Shown here in pieces: positions 15,402 through 23,082 of a stretch of DNA of 64,000 bases. Every line of letters starts with the position of its first letter. The first letter of the stretch is position 1. The DNA is taken from NCBI GenBank assembly GCA_036258175.1, contig DATAEE010000141.1, positions 62,001 to 126,000 of the forward strand, given 5' to 3'. The notes beneath the pieces are model-generated. The model had not been told where the DNA came from. It worked only from the letters and a program-made list of their open reading frames with translations, and did not search any database. Source of the stretch: DATAEE01 sp036258175 (GTDB lineage: Bacteria; Acidobacteriota; Vicinamibacteria; Vicinamibacterales; 2-12-FULL-66-21). A program made the translations under genes and the position numbers.

Positions 15402-18086
15402 TTATCCCTTTGCTTCCTTCCAGTTCTCGCCAATCCCCAGATCGACCGTCAGCGGGACTCTGAGCGGCACCGCCTTTTCCATGCGATCGCGCACGAGCGC
15501 CGCGATCTCATCCGCCGCCTCCTTGCGCGTCTCGAAGAGCAGCTCGTCGTGCACCGTCAGGATCATCCGCGCGCGGTCGGAGGGCAGCGCCGCGTGAACG
15601 TCGATCATCGCGCGCTTCAGGATGTCCGCCGCCGAACCCTGGATCGGAAAGTTGACCGCGCGCCGCTCGGCTTCGGCGCGAATCTGCCCGTTTCGGCTGT
15701 TCAGGTCCGGCACCAGCCGCCGGCGGCCCATCATCGTCTTCACGGCGCCGGTCGCGCGCGCGCGCGCGAGCAGGTCGTCAATGAAACGCCTAACGGCAGA
15801 GAAACCGGCGAAGTACGCGTCGATGAACTCCTGCGCCGCCTGCTGCGGCACGCTGATGTCCTTGGCGAGGGTGAACGCCGTCTTCCCGTACAGCACCGCG
15901 TAGTTGATCATCTTCGCGCGGCTGCGCAGCGCGTGCTTGCCGAGGCCGCTACCGGTACCGAAGACCTTGAGCGCGGTGCGATCGTGGATGTCCTCACCGC
16001 GCGCGAAGGCGTCAATGAGCGCTTCGTCCCCCGACAGGTGCGCTAGGACGCGCAGCTCGATTTGCGAGTAGTCGGCGGAGATGAGGACGTGTCCCGGCTC
16101 GGCGACGAACGCGCGCCTGATCTCGCGGCCAAGCTCGGTCTTGATCGGGATGTTCTGTAGGTTGGGGTCGCTGCTGGACAAGCGTCCGGTGGCGGCGACC
16201 GCCTGGTTGAAGCAGGTGTGGACGCGCCCCGTATCGGGGTTGGCCAGCTGCGGCAGTGCGTCGATGTAGGTGCCTTTCAACTTCTGGAACGCCCGCCACT
16301 CTAGGATGAGCCGCGGGAGGTCGTGTGTCAGCGCGAGCTCCTCGAGCACATCGACGGCGGTTGACGGGGTCCGCGTCTTCATGTTGCGCCGGAGGACCGG
16401 CAGATTCAGCTTCTCGAAGAGAATCTGTGACAGCTGCGGCGGGGAGTTGATGTTGAACTCTTCGCCGGCCATCTCGAAAATCTGTCGGCTTCGCGTGTTC
16501 AATTCCTGGTCAATCCGCTGTGATTGCGACGCCAGCGCCGCGGCGTCGACACGCACGCCGGCGCGCTCGACGGCGACCAGGACCGGCACGAGCGGCAGCT
16601 CGAGCGACTGATAGAGATCCTGCAGTCCCTCGCGAACGACCAGCTCGCGCAAAGGGCCGGCGAGCCGCAGCGGGATGTCGGCGCGTTCGCTGGCGTAGTT
16701 GAGCAGCCCGTCCGCGGGGAGCTCCCCGAACGGCAAGGCTTTTACACCGCGCCCGCAGACCTCCTCCTCGGTGAGTGCCTTGTAGGCGGCGTGCTCGAGC
16801 GCGAGATCCTCCAGCCGGTGCGCCGAGCGCGTGGCGTCCAGCAGATAGCTCATGATCTGCGTGTCGGTTTCGATCCCATGCAGCGCCAGGCCGTGGCGCT
16901 CGAGCACTATCGTGTCGAACTTGAGATCGTGGCCGACCTTGGTGACGGTGGGGTCAGCCAGTACCGGACCGAGCTCCGCCGCGACTCGCTCCAGCGGGAC
17001 GTTGCCCGTAGGTCCGAGCGCGTGGTGGCCGATCGGTACATAGCGTGCGCTCTGCTCGGCTGCCGAGAAGGCGATTCCTACGATTGGCGCGCGCATCGCG
17101 GCCGGCTCTCCGGGAATGACCCGAAGCCCGAAGCGGCCGGCTTCTTTCAACTCCGACGCAAGCGCAGGAAGCTCGGACGTCGTCACGAGGCGATAGTCCC
17201 GCTCGCTCGTTTCGGCGGTCGGCGCGTATTCGGCGACGAGCGACCGGAAGATCAGGCGTGAGAAGAGCTCGAAGGCCCGCTGGCGTGACGCGCCCCGATA
17301 CCGTACCGCGTCGATGCTGAACGTGACGGGCACGTCGGTCCGGATACGTGCGAGCTCCCGGCTCTGCCGCGCAGACTCCTGATGCGCGAGGAGCGGCTCG
17401 CGATAGCGCTTCTGAGGGACCTCGGCGGCGTGCGCGAGCAAGGCTTCAAGCGACCCGTACTGCGCGATCAGCTCGCGCGCGCCCTTCTCGCCGATGCCGG
17501 GTACACCTTTGATGTTGTCGATCGTGTCGCCCATCAGAGCGAGCACGTCCACGACCTGCTCGGGCGTGACGCCGAACTTTTCCTTCACCGCGCTCGCATC
17601 AAACCAGGCGCCATCCTCCTTCGGATTGAACACTTTGATGCCGTCGCCGACGAGCTGAAAGAAATCTTTGTCGCCCGTGACGATGGCGACCTCGAAGCCG
17701 GCGGCTGCGGCCTGGTGCGCCAGCGTGCCGATTACGTCGTCCGCCTCGTAGCGCTCCGAGGTGAGGATGGGCACACCGAGCGCCTCGCACGCGTCGTGCA
17801 CCAGAGGGATCTGGTGCGCGAGATCGTCCGGCATCGGCCGCCGGTTGGCCTTGTAGTCGGCCGCCAGGTCGTCGCGGAACGTGCGTCCGGGCAGGTCGAA
17901 CGAGGCGGTGATGAACTCGGGCTGATGCTCCTTGAGCAGCTTGCGGAGCATCGTGACGAAGATGTAGACGGCGTTGGTCGGCCGGCCCTGCGCATCGCGG
18001 AGCGGCGTGCCCTCCGTCGTGCGAATGGGCGCGTGGAACGCCCGGTACATCTGCGATGACCCGTCAATCAGATAGACGCGTGCCAC
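15402..18086 (-). CDS. polA: DNA polymerase I
   Basis: The 894-residue product has the usual three domains. The 5' nuclease (about 1-290) shows ADDVIGTLA, VTGDKDFFQLV and the helix-hairpin-helix GVPGIGEKGA. The 3'-5' exonuclease-like domain (about 310-490) is degenerate: GHDLKFD and YASERAD keep the ExoII and ExoIII acids, but the ExoI site (expected FDTET) reads FGLRVI. The polymerase domain (about 500-894) has SADYSQIELR and VHDELLF with the catalytic Asp residues. Its O-helix RSRAKMINYAVLYG has Tyr where E. coli has Phe762. It should fill gaps and remove primers, probably without proofreading. The start is a GTG with no clear Shine-Dalgarno site. It is divergent from the membrane protein gene 29 bases away. 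Confidence 0.97.
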   Translation of the reverse strand: MARVYLIDGSSQMYRAFHAPIRTTEGTPLRDAQGRPTNAVYIFVTMLRKLLKEHQPEFITASFDLPGRTFRDDLAADYKANRRPMPDDLAHQIPLVHDACEALGVPILTSERYEADDVIGTLAHQAAAAGFEVAIVTGDKDFFQLVGDGIKVFNPKEDGAWFDASAVKEKFGVTPEQVVDVLALMGDTIDNIKGVPGIGEKGARELIAQYGSLEALLAHAAEVPQKRYREPLLAHQESARQSRELARIRTDVPVTFSIDAVRYRGASRQRAFELFSRLIFRSLVAEYAPTAETSERDYRLVTTSELPALASELKEAGRFGLRVIPGEPAAMRAPIVGIAFSAAEQSARYVPIGHHALGPTGNVPLERVAAELGPVLADPTVTKVGHDLKFDTIVLERHGLALHGIETDTQIMSYLLDATRSAHRLEDLALEHAAYKALTEEEVCGRGVKALPFGELPADGLLNYASERADIPLRLAGPLRELVVREGLQDLYQSLELPLVPVLVAVERAGVRVDAAALASQSQRIDQELNTRSRQIFEMAGEEFNINSPPQLSQILFEKLNLPVLRRNMKTRTPSTAVDVLEELALTHDLPRLILEWRAFQKLKGTYIDALPQLANPDTGRVHTCFNQAVAATGRLSSSDPNLQNIPIKTELGREIRRAFVAEPGHVLISADYSQIELRVLAHLSGDEALIDAFARGEDIHDRTALKVFGTGSGLGKHALRSRAKMINYAVLYGKTAFTLAKDISVPQQAAQEFIDAYFAGFSAVRRFIDDLLARARATGAVKTMMGRRRLVPDLNSRNGQIRAEAERRAVNFPIQGSAADILKRAMIDVHAALPSDRARMILTVHDELLFETRKEAADEIAALVRDRMEKAVPLRVPLTVDLGIGENWKEAKG

Positions 18087-18115
18087 AAATAACAGAGGAT
18101 ATCATTGGGGAACCG

Positions 18116-18865
18116 ATGGGCTCTCGCGTCCTGGCCGCCATTCTCGTGGCGGTCCTCTTTCTCAGTGTTGCCTGCCGCGGCGGACGGTTCATCCGTCAGT
18201 ACGAATACGAGGAAGACGTGTACCTCGACCTCGATGGGTCGGCCACGGTCGTCGTCAATGCGTCGCTGCCCGCGCTCGTCGCGCTGCGCGGCCTCGATCT
18301 TCCCGTCGACCCCGGCGTGCGGCTCGATCGCGACCGCGTGCGCGCCGCGTACCAATCAGAGGCGGTCGACGTGGAGCGTGTAAGCCGCCCGTGGCGTCGC
18401 GACGGGCGCCGATTCATCCAGATCCGGATGGAGGTGCCCGACATCAGGAAGCTCGCGTCGACGAAGCCGTTCGGCTGGTCGGAGTACTCGTTGACGGAAA
18501 ACGCCGGCATGCACGTTTTCAAGCAAGTCGTCCGCGGAGAGACGCGGGCGGCGCCGTCTGGCGTCGGCTGGACCGGGAGCGAGTTCGTCGCCTTCCGGCT
18601 CCATCTTCCGAGCCGCATTCACTCTCACAACGTCCGGGACGTCGAGACGAACGAAACCGGCGACGTCGAGCGCGGCAACATCCTCATCTGGGAGCAGCGG
18701 CTGAGCGATCGCCTGGCCGCGCGGCCGCTCGAGATGGAAGCGCGGATGGATCGCCAATCCATCCTCGGCCGCACGCTTCGACTCTTCGCCGGTGCGTTCG
18801 GCGCCGCCGTGCTTCTGCTCGGCGCAATCATCTGGTGGACGGCGAGGCGGGGCGGGCGCCGGTAA
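18116..18865 (+). CDS. envelope protein with N-terminal signal and C-terminal membrane helix
   Basis: The 249-residue product begins with a hydrophobic segment ending SVAC (Cys20), a weak lipobox since Leu at -3 is replaced by Ser. A beta-rich extracytoplasmic region (about 25-215) contains EDVYLDLDGSATVVVNAS, and a membrane helix (about 224-243) ends in a basic tail. This layout resembles LppM/DUF3153-type proteins, but I cannot confirm the family. The ATG at 18116 has GGGGAA four bases upstream. A -10-like TATCAT occurs at 18100-18105. It is divergent from polA. Confidence 0.68.
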   Translation: MGSRVLAAILVAVLFLSVACRGGRFIRQYEYEEDVYLDLDGSATVVVNASLPALVALRGLDLPVDPGVRLDRDRVRAAYQSEAVDVERVSRPWRRDGRRFIQIRMEVPDIRKLASTKPFGWSEYSLTENAGMHVFKQVVRGETRAAPSGVGWTGSEFVAFRLHLPSRIHSHNVRDVETNETGDVERGNILIWEQRLSDRLAARPLEMEARMDRQSILGRTLRLFAGAFGAAVLLLGAIIWWTARRGGRR

Positions 18866-18952
18866 CGGAGAGGACGAGCGAACGGAGTAACAACGGAGAA
18901 ACGGGGTTAACGGGGACCTTTTGATTACTCCGTTCCGCCGAGGATCGTTAAG
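18865..18952. repeat. ACGGAG-word repeat, truncated hairpin copy
   Basis: The left arm closely follows that of the 12193-12341 element (TAACGGAGAGGACG..., ACAACGGAG, GGGGAC). The central TTTTGATTA and the first CTCCGTTCCG of the right arm follow, after which similarity stops. It starts inside the stop of the membrane protein gene. The rest of the gap to 19055 holds no other recognisable feature apart from a -10-like TAAAGT at 19041-19046. Confidence 0.65.
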
Positions 18953-19055
18953 GCGCGTACCATCTCGAGTATTAAGACTGTTAGCGGCGCGCCCGCGTTT
19001 ATCCCGCACGCGGCGCCGCGTCCATGCCGGCCCAATCTGATAAAGTACCGCGTTT

Positions 19056-19655
19056 ATGTCCTCGCTTGGATTCGGCGCAAAGCCTGTCGTCCTGCGTTGT
19101 TCGCGATGCGGCCGTTTCGTCGACTGGGAAGAGGCGCGGCTGCAGGTCACCTGCGGCTGCCGGACGAAGCTGCAGTTGCCTCCAGTCCTCGTACGCGATG
19201 CCACCGACGCCGATCGGACTGGTGCACTTGCGCTCATCCGCCGCGATTTCGGCCAGACCACCATCGTCGCGTTCGGCGAGCCAGTCGACCTGGATCACGC
19301 GCTGATGCTCTCGGCGTCCATGAAAGGAGAGCTCGCGGGCGCGCTGGCCTACAGCCTTGGTTCCGACGCGCTTTACATCCTCGCGCTCGCAACCGATCCC
19401 ATGTGGCAGCGCACCGGCGTCGGCGGGCACCTCGTCGCGGAAGCCGAAGCCACGGCTCGCAGCCGCCGCCTGGACCGGATCGTCGTCGCGACCACGAACG
19501 ACAATCTGCCCGCGATGTATTTCTACCAGCGCCGCGGCTACGTCGTCACGGCGCTGGTCCCCGGCGCCATCCTGCCGCATCTCAGAGTCAATCCGGCCGC
19601 CGGGTTCGGCGGAATCCCCATTCGAGACGAGATACGGCTGGAGAAACAGCTCTAA
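19056..19655 (+). CDS. GNAT acetyltransferase with N-terminal zinc ribbon
   Basis: The 199-residue product has residues 1-45 with CSRCG and CGC, a four-cysteine knuckle likely to bind zinc. A GNAT fold (about 47-190) follows. The acetyl-CoA pyrophosphate-binding site is in WQRTGVGGHLV (Q/RxxGxG/A pattern), and the terminal motif YFYQRRGYVV is typical of the superfamily. GNAT enzymes transfer an acetyl group to an amine; the substrate here is unknown, and the ribbon may direct it to a protein or nucleic acid. The ATG lies 9 bases after a -10-like TAAAGT, implying a very short leader. Confidence 0.83.
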   Translation: MSSLGFGAKPVVLRCSRCGRFVDWEEARLQVTCGCRTKLQLPPVLVRDATDADRTGALALIRRDFGQTTIVAFGEPVDLDHALMLSASMKGELAGALAYSLGSDALYILALATDPMWQRTGVGGHLVAEAEATARSRRLDRIVVATTNDNLPAMYFYQRRGYVVTALVPGAILPHLRVNPAAGFGGIPIRDEIRLEKQL

Positions 19656-19680
19656 ACGAAAGCCCGGATGGCTCCAGCAC

Positions 19681-19755
19681 GCCCGACCTGACCGCCTCCG
19701 CCAAGGCTCCGGCGGTCCGCCGAAGCTTTATGCGAAGGCGGAAGGTCGGGCCTAC
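19681..19755. repeat. dispersed hairpin repeat (GCCCGACCT...AGGTCGGGC)
   Basis: A 75-base element has outer arms GCCCGACCT (19681) and AGGTCGGGC (19743-19751) and an internal palindromic core around CGGCGGTCCGCCG. A related copy in the opposite orientation lies at 22840-22909 inside a gene, and its arms match those at 8496-8579. It overlaps the stop of the BON gene by a few bases. Confidence 0.8.
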
Positions 19756-20324
19756 TTGCGCGCCATCCTCTCCAGCTCCGCCTGAGCCTCCGCTTCGGTG
19801 CGAAGCTCGTTCGCGACCGAGAGCGCACCAGAGCCTGTCGCGATCGATCGCGCCAGCATCTTTTCGACCTCGCTCATAACGACGCCGGTCAGCGTCACTC
19901 GGCCGCGATCCACGACGATGTGGATCGGCGGGTTGGCCATGGCGGCGTAGTGCCAGAACGAAGGGTTGCTGTAAATCTTCCGCGCGATCCGGTGCCTGAG
20001 CTCGTCATCGAAGTTCGATACCGGGAGCACGTCGATTCGGTTCACGACCTGGCGCACGCCGTTGACCCGCGAGATGCGTTGTTCGATGTCGTCGCGCTTG
20101 TACGGCATGGTGACCTTGCCGGTCAGCGTGACGACGCCCTCGTCCACCGATGCACGCACGTCGTCGAAGATCGTGAACTGCGTATACGTCCTCACCCTCG
20201 CGGAGGCGTCCTTGAAGATGCGGTGGTCGGTATCCGCACCGATGTCCTGCGCAAGGGCGACAGAGCTGGTCAGGATTCCAACGAAGCAGAGAGCCGAGAT
20301 GTTCCGACGAAGAAGCGGCAGCAT
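19752..20324 (-). CDS. secreted protein with two BON domains
   Basis: The 190-residue product has a signal peptide (MLPLLRRNISALCFVGILTSSVALAQ). Two BON domains follow: about 35-95 (VDEGVVTLTGKV with the GVRQVVNRIDV close) and about 105-185 (VDRGRVTLTGVV). BON domains bind membrane or phospholipid surfaces and occur in osmotic-stress proteins such as OsmY, so a periplasmic envelope-protection role is likely. The ATG at 20324 is chosen for its signal peptide and an AAGGAG nine bases upstream. The longer open frame upstream lacks any protein-like character. Confidence 0.85.
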   Translation of the reverse strand: MLPLLRRNISALCFVGILTSSVALAQDIGADTDHRIFKDASARVRTYTQFTIFDDVRASVDEGVVTLTGKVTMPYKRDDIEQRISRVNGVRQVVNRIDVLPVSNFDDELRHRIARKIYSNPSFWHYAAMANPPIHIVVDRGRVTLTGVVMSEVEKMLARSIATGSGALSVANELRTEAEAQAELERMARK

Positions 20325-20451
20325 GACCTCCATCTCCTTCTGGGGGTAGCTGCGGGAGCTGGCTGACACCCAACTGCAGAGGCAAAGGCGGTACCAACAA
20401 GGGGACCCCAAAACCGCTTCAAACTTGAAGATCTGGCAGTGCAGCTGGTCC
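20325..20451 (-). other. 127-base leader/intergenic region upstream of the BON gene
   Basis: The region separates the ZIP gene stop from the BON start, both on the minus strand. It contains short self-complementary stretches (CAGCTGC/GCAGCT and GGGGTCCCC-type words) that could fold in a transcript. I do not recognise a riboswitch class or a convincing promoter. Confidence 0.3.
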
Positions 20452-21201
20452 TTAAAGCAGGACGATCGTGGCGACACCCGCGCCGATGAGGACAATCTGC
20501 ATGAAACCGCTGCCGTTCGCTGCGCCAGCGTGGCCGGAGCCGCCACGGTGCAGGCTGGGGATCAAGTCGGCCATCGCGACGTACAGAAAATTTCCCGAGG
20601 CGAATGCGAGGACCCAGGGCAGCAGCCGAGGCGCGGAGGCCGCGAAGAGAAGCATCAACCCCGCGCCGGCGATTCCAGCGAGACCGGAAAGCAGGTTGAG
20701 GGTGAAGGCGCGGCCGCGAGCATATCCCGCGCCGAGCAGGATCGCGAAGTCGCCGAGCTCCTGCGGAATCTCATGCGCGGCGATAGCGAGAGCCGTCGTG
20801 ATACCCAGAGGCAGCGACGTCACGACGGCCGCGGCGATGAGCGCTCCGTCCACGAACGTGTGAAACGCGTCACCGATGATCACGAGCGGCGCCGTCGTCT
20901 TGTGCACGAGGCAGTCACCGCTGTCGTGGCAATGCCGCCAGAGCACCAGCTTTTCGAGGATGAAGAACGTGAAGATGCCGGCGAGCAGCGTCCCGAACGC
21001 GGCCGGCGGCGCGAGGGTCTTGAGCGATTCGGGTAGAAGCGCCAGCAGCGCCGCGCCGAGCAGGGTGCCGACCGCGTAGCTAATGAGCGATGGAACGAGC
21101 TGCGTCCGGAGACGATCGCCGACCAGCAGAAAGGCCGAGGCCGTCAGCAGCCCGCCCAGGCTGCCGACGATGCTCAGCCCGAGCGCGGCGAACGTCTGCA
21201 C
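20452..21201 (-). CDS. ZIP-family divalent metal transporter
   Basis: The 249-residue inner-membrane protein has about eight hydrophobic helices. The two signature metal-site helices are present: DAFHTFVDG (helix IV) and HEIPQELGD (helix V), matching HNxxDG and HExPHE-type motifs of ZIP transporters that import zinc or other divalent metals. A His/Cys/Asp-containing loop (WRHCHDSGDCLVHK) between helices III and IV may act as a metal relay. It lies 15 bases downstream of the VWA gene on the same strand and is probably co-transcribed with the TonB/FxLYD/VWA genes. Confidence 0.9.
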   Translation of the reverse strand: MQTFAALGLSIVGSLGGLLTASAFLLVGDRLRTQLVPSLISYAVGTLLGAALLALLPESLKTLAPPAAFGTLLAGIFTFFILEKLVLWRHCHDSGDCLVHKTTAPLVIIGDAFHTFVDGALIAAAVVTSLPLGITTALAIAAHEIPQELGDFAILLGAGYARGRAFTLNLLSGLAGIAGAGLMLLFAASAPRLLPWVLAFASGNFLYVAMADLIPSLHRGGSGHAGAANGSGFMQIVLIGAGVATIVLL

Positions 21202-21216
21202 GAAGCCGATCTTAGC

Positions 21217-22263
21217 TTATGAGGCTATATACCCCTTGCGGGCTCGGACCAGATAGCCGTTCCCGCCTCGCACCTCGACGCGGATGCTGTGGAACCGGCC
21301 GTCCTTGTGGCCCGGCGCGGGATACGCGAGGAAATACTGCTTGCTCAACTCGTCGGCTACGCTCGCAGTGGCCGGATGGAGATCCGCTGCGGAACGGATG
21401 ATCTCGGTGCGGCCGCCGCTGTCGTCGGTCAAATCCCGCAGCGCCGCGATGTCGACGGCCTCGCTGGCGGAACCTCCCGAGCGGTAAGGTCCGCGCGGCT
21501 GCGGCGGTCCCGGAAACGGCGACTGCGGTGGCCGTGAGTTCGGCGGCACCCTGCGGCCGGGGAACGGAAACGGAATCGGAATGCGCGGCGGCGGAGACGG
21601 CTGATTGTAGGTACTCGAGGTGCCGCGTCCGTCGATGCCAATGGCATAAACGAGCACTTCCGTCTCCCGAATGAGCTGCCGCACTTCACGGAGCGTCGTT
21701 CGACTACTCGTGTCGTTGCCGTCCGAGATGACGACCAGCGCCTTCTTTCGTCGCGTGCCCGACTGTGCGAGCGGCACGGCCTCGGCGACGGCGTCGTAGA
21801 GCGCCGTGCCACCGCCCGGATCCACGCGCTCGAGGCCGCGGACGATGCGCTGGCGGTCGGTCGTCCAGCCCTCCACGAGGTCCGGCGCAGCGTCGAACGT
21901 GATGAGGAAGACCTCGTCGTTGCGATCGAGCAGGTCGAAGAGGAACCGGTCGAGCGCGCGTCGCGCGGCCGCGAATTTTTCCCCTTCCATGCTGCCGCTG
22001 GTGTCGAGCACGATGCCGAGGCTCACGGGGACCCGCTCGCTGCTGAAGTGCGAGATCGTCTGAGCGCTGTTGTCCTCGAAAACCTCGAAGTCTTCCTTGC
22101 GGAGGCCGGGCACGAACCGGCCGTTGCGATCGGTCACGGTCGCCGTGACGTTGATCAGCTCGACCCCCGTGCGGAAGCGGAAACGGTCGCTTTCCTGCTG
22201 CTGGCCGGACGCCCGCCCGGCGGCGATGACGAGCGCGCACGCGACGATGGCAAGGCGTTTCAT
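21217..22263 (-). CDS. secreted VWFA-related domain protein
   Basis: The 348-residue product has a signal peptide (about 1-20, ending GRASG). The acidobacterial VWFA-related pattern follows: ELINVTATVTDRNGRFVPGL, then LRKEDFEVFEDN and the von Willebrand A domain. The MIDAS metal site is intact (DTSGS near residue 87). The domain ends near GYIAS and contains a Pro-rich insertion (about 220-265) between beta strands. VWA domains mediate metal-dependent protein binding. The ATG lies two bases after the stop of the FxLYD gene, so translation is likely coupled. Confidence 0.88.
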   Translation of the reverse strand: MKRLAIVACALVIAAGRASGQQQESDRFRFRTGVELINVTATVTDRNGRFVPGLRKEDFEVFEDNSAQTISHFSSERVPVSLGIVLDTSGSMEGEKFAAARRALDRFLFDLLDRNDEVFLITFDAAPDLVEGWTTDRQRIVRGLERVDPGGGTALYDAVAEAVPLAQSGTRRKKALVVISDGNDTSSRTTLREVRQLIRETEVLVYAIGIDGRGTSSTYNQPSPPPRIPIPFPFPGRRVPPNSRPPQSPFPGPPQPRGPYRSGGSASEAVDIAALRDLTDDSGGRTEIIRSAADLHPATASVADELSKQYFLAYPAPGHKDGRFHSIRVEVRGGNGYLVRARKGYIAS

Positions 22264-22265
22264 GA

Positions 22266-23075
22266 CTATGCCCCCGAGCGCCGGTCGACGTGACCAACGA
22301 CGGCGCCGTCCTGGCCGCGGAACCCGACACGGTAGCGGCCGATCTTGCCCGGCGCGATGACCGTGACGACAAACGGCGACTCGGCGCCCGGATCGAGCTT
22401 CGTGTAGTCGACCAGCGCGCGGCCGCTTGCCAGGAAAGTTCCAGCCGGATCGTAAACGTACACCACCACGCTCAACTGGTCGACACGTGCGCCCTGGCGC
22501 GGGTTGAGAACGAGGCCCGTGACAGTGAGCTTCTCGCCGTCTCGTTCGTGCCGAAGGGACATGAGCTCGAGCGGAACGCCCGCCGTTCCGACGACCGCAG
22601 GATCAGCCGGAAGCGCCACGCTCGTCGCAGCCGGACTCTCTGTGCCCGTCGCCGGCTCACTCCGCGCGAACATCAGCGCGCCGACGGCGGCAGCCATCAG
22701 CGCCGCAACCGTGACGACGGCGACGAAGCGCCGGCCGGCAGGAGACTCGCGTTCGGCTTGCGTGAAGATTTCTGTTTGGACCGGTTCGGTTAGGGCCGGT
22801 CTAAGGAACGGCTCCTTCTGAACGACAGGAGCTTGGAGGGGTCGGTCCTCCGCCTCCGCATGAAGCTGCGGCGGACCGCCGTAGCCTTGGCGAAGGCGGT
22901 CAGACCGGCCCGGAGAGATCGAGAAATCATCTTCCTCCCTCGCGAGGTCGACGAGCGCCGCGACGCGAGCCGTTTCTCGCCGCCGATCGAGCGCCACCAT
23001 TCGCAGGGTCACGATCGACATCGTCGACGCGAGCGCCAGGGCGACAAGAGTAATGATGACGAGCGTAGTCTCCAT
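22266..23075 (-). CDS. membrane protein with FxLYD-like domain and a repeat-derived insert
   Basis: The 269-residue product has one membrane helix at about 4-27 and a second at about 100-123. Residues about 145-262 form a beta domain of the FxLYD type (LTVTGLVLNPRQ, VYVYDPAGTFLASG, PGAESPFVVTV). Between the helices, residues about 56-80 (SDRLRQGYGGPPQLHAEAED) are encoded by the dispersed hairpin repeat at 22840-22909, inserted in frame. The ATG at 23075 is preferred because the longer frame overlaps the TonB gene and is low-complexity there. It lies seven bases from the TonB gene stop and two bases from the VWA start. Confidence 0.75.
   Translation of the reverse strand: METTLVIITLVALALASTMSIVTLRMVALDRRRETARVAALVDLAREEDDFSISPGRSDRLRQGYGGPPQLHAEAEDRPLQAPVVQKEPFLRPALTEPVQTEIFTQAERESPAGRRFVAVVTVAALMAAAVGALMFARSEPATGTESPAATSVALPADPAVVGTAGVPLELMSLRHERDGEKLTVTGLVLNPRQGARVDQLSVVVYVYDPAGTFLASGRALVDYTKLDPGAESPFVVTVIAPGKIGRYRVGFRGQDGAVVGHVDRRSGA
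22840..22909. repeat. dispersed hairpin repeat inside a coding sequence
   Basis: On the minus strand this about 70-base segment matches the 19681-19755 element across its length: TGACCGCCT, CGCCAAGGCT, CGGCGGTCCGCCG and ATGCG-AGGCGGA words in the same order. It stays in frame and adds about 24 residues to the FxLYD protein. Confidence 0.8.
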
Positions 23076-23082
23076 AACGGTC

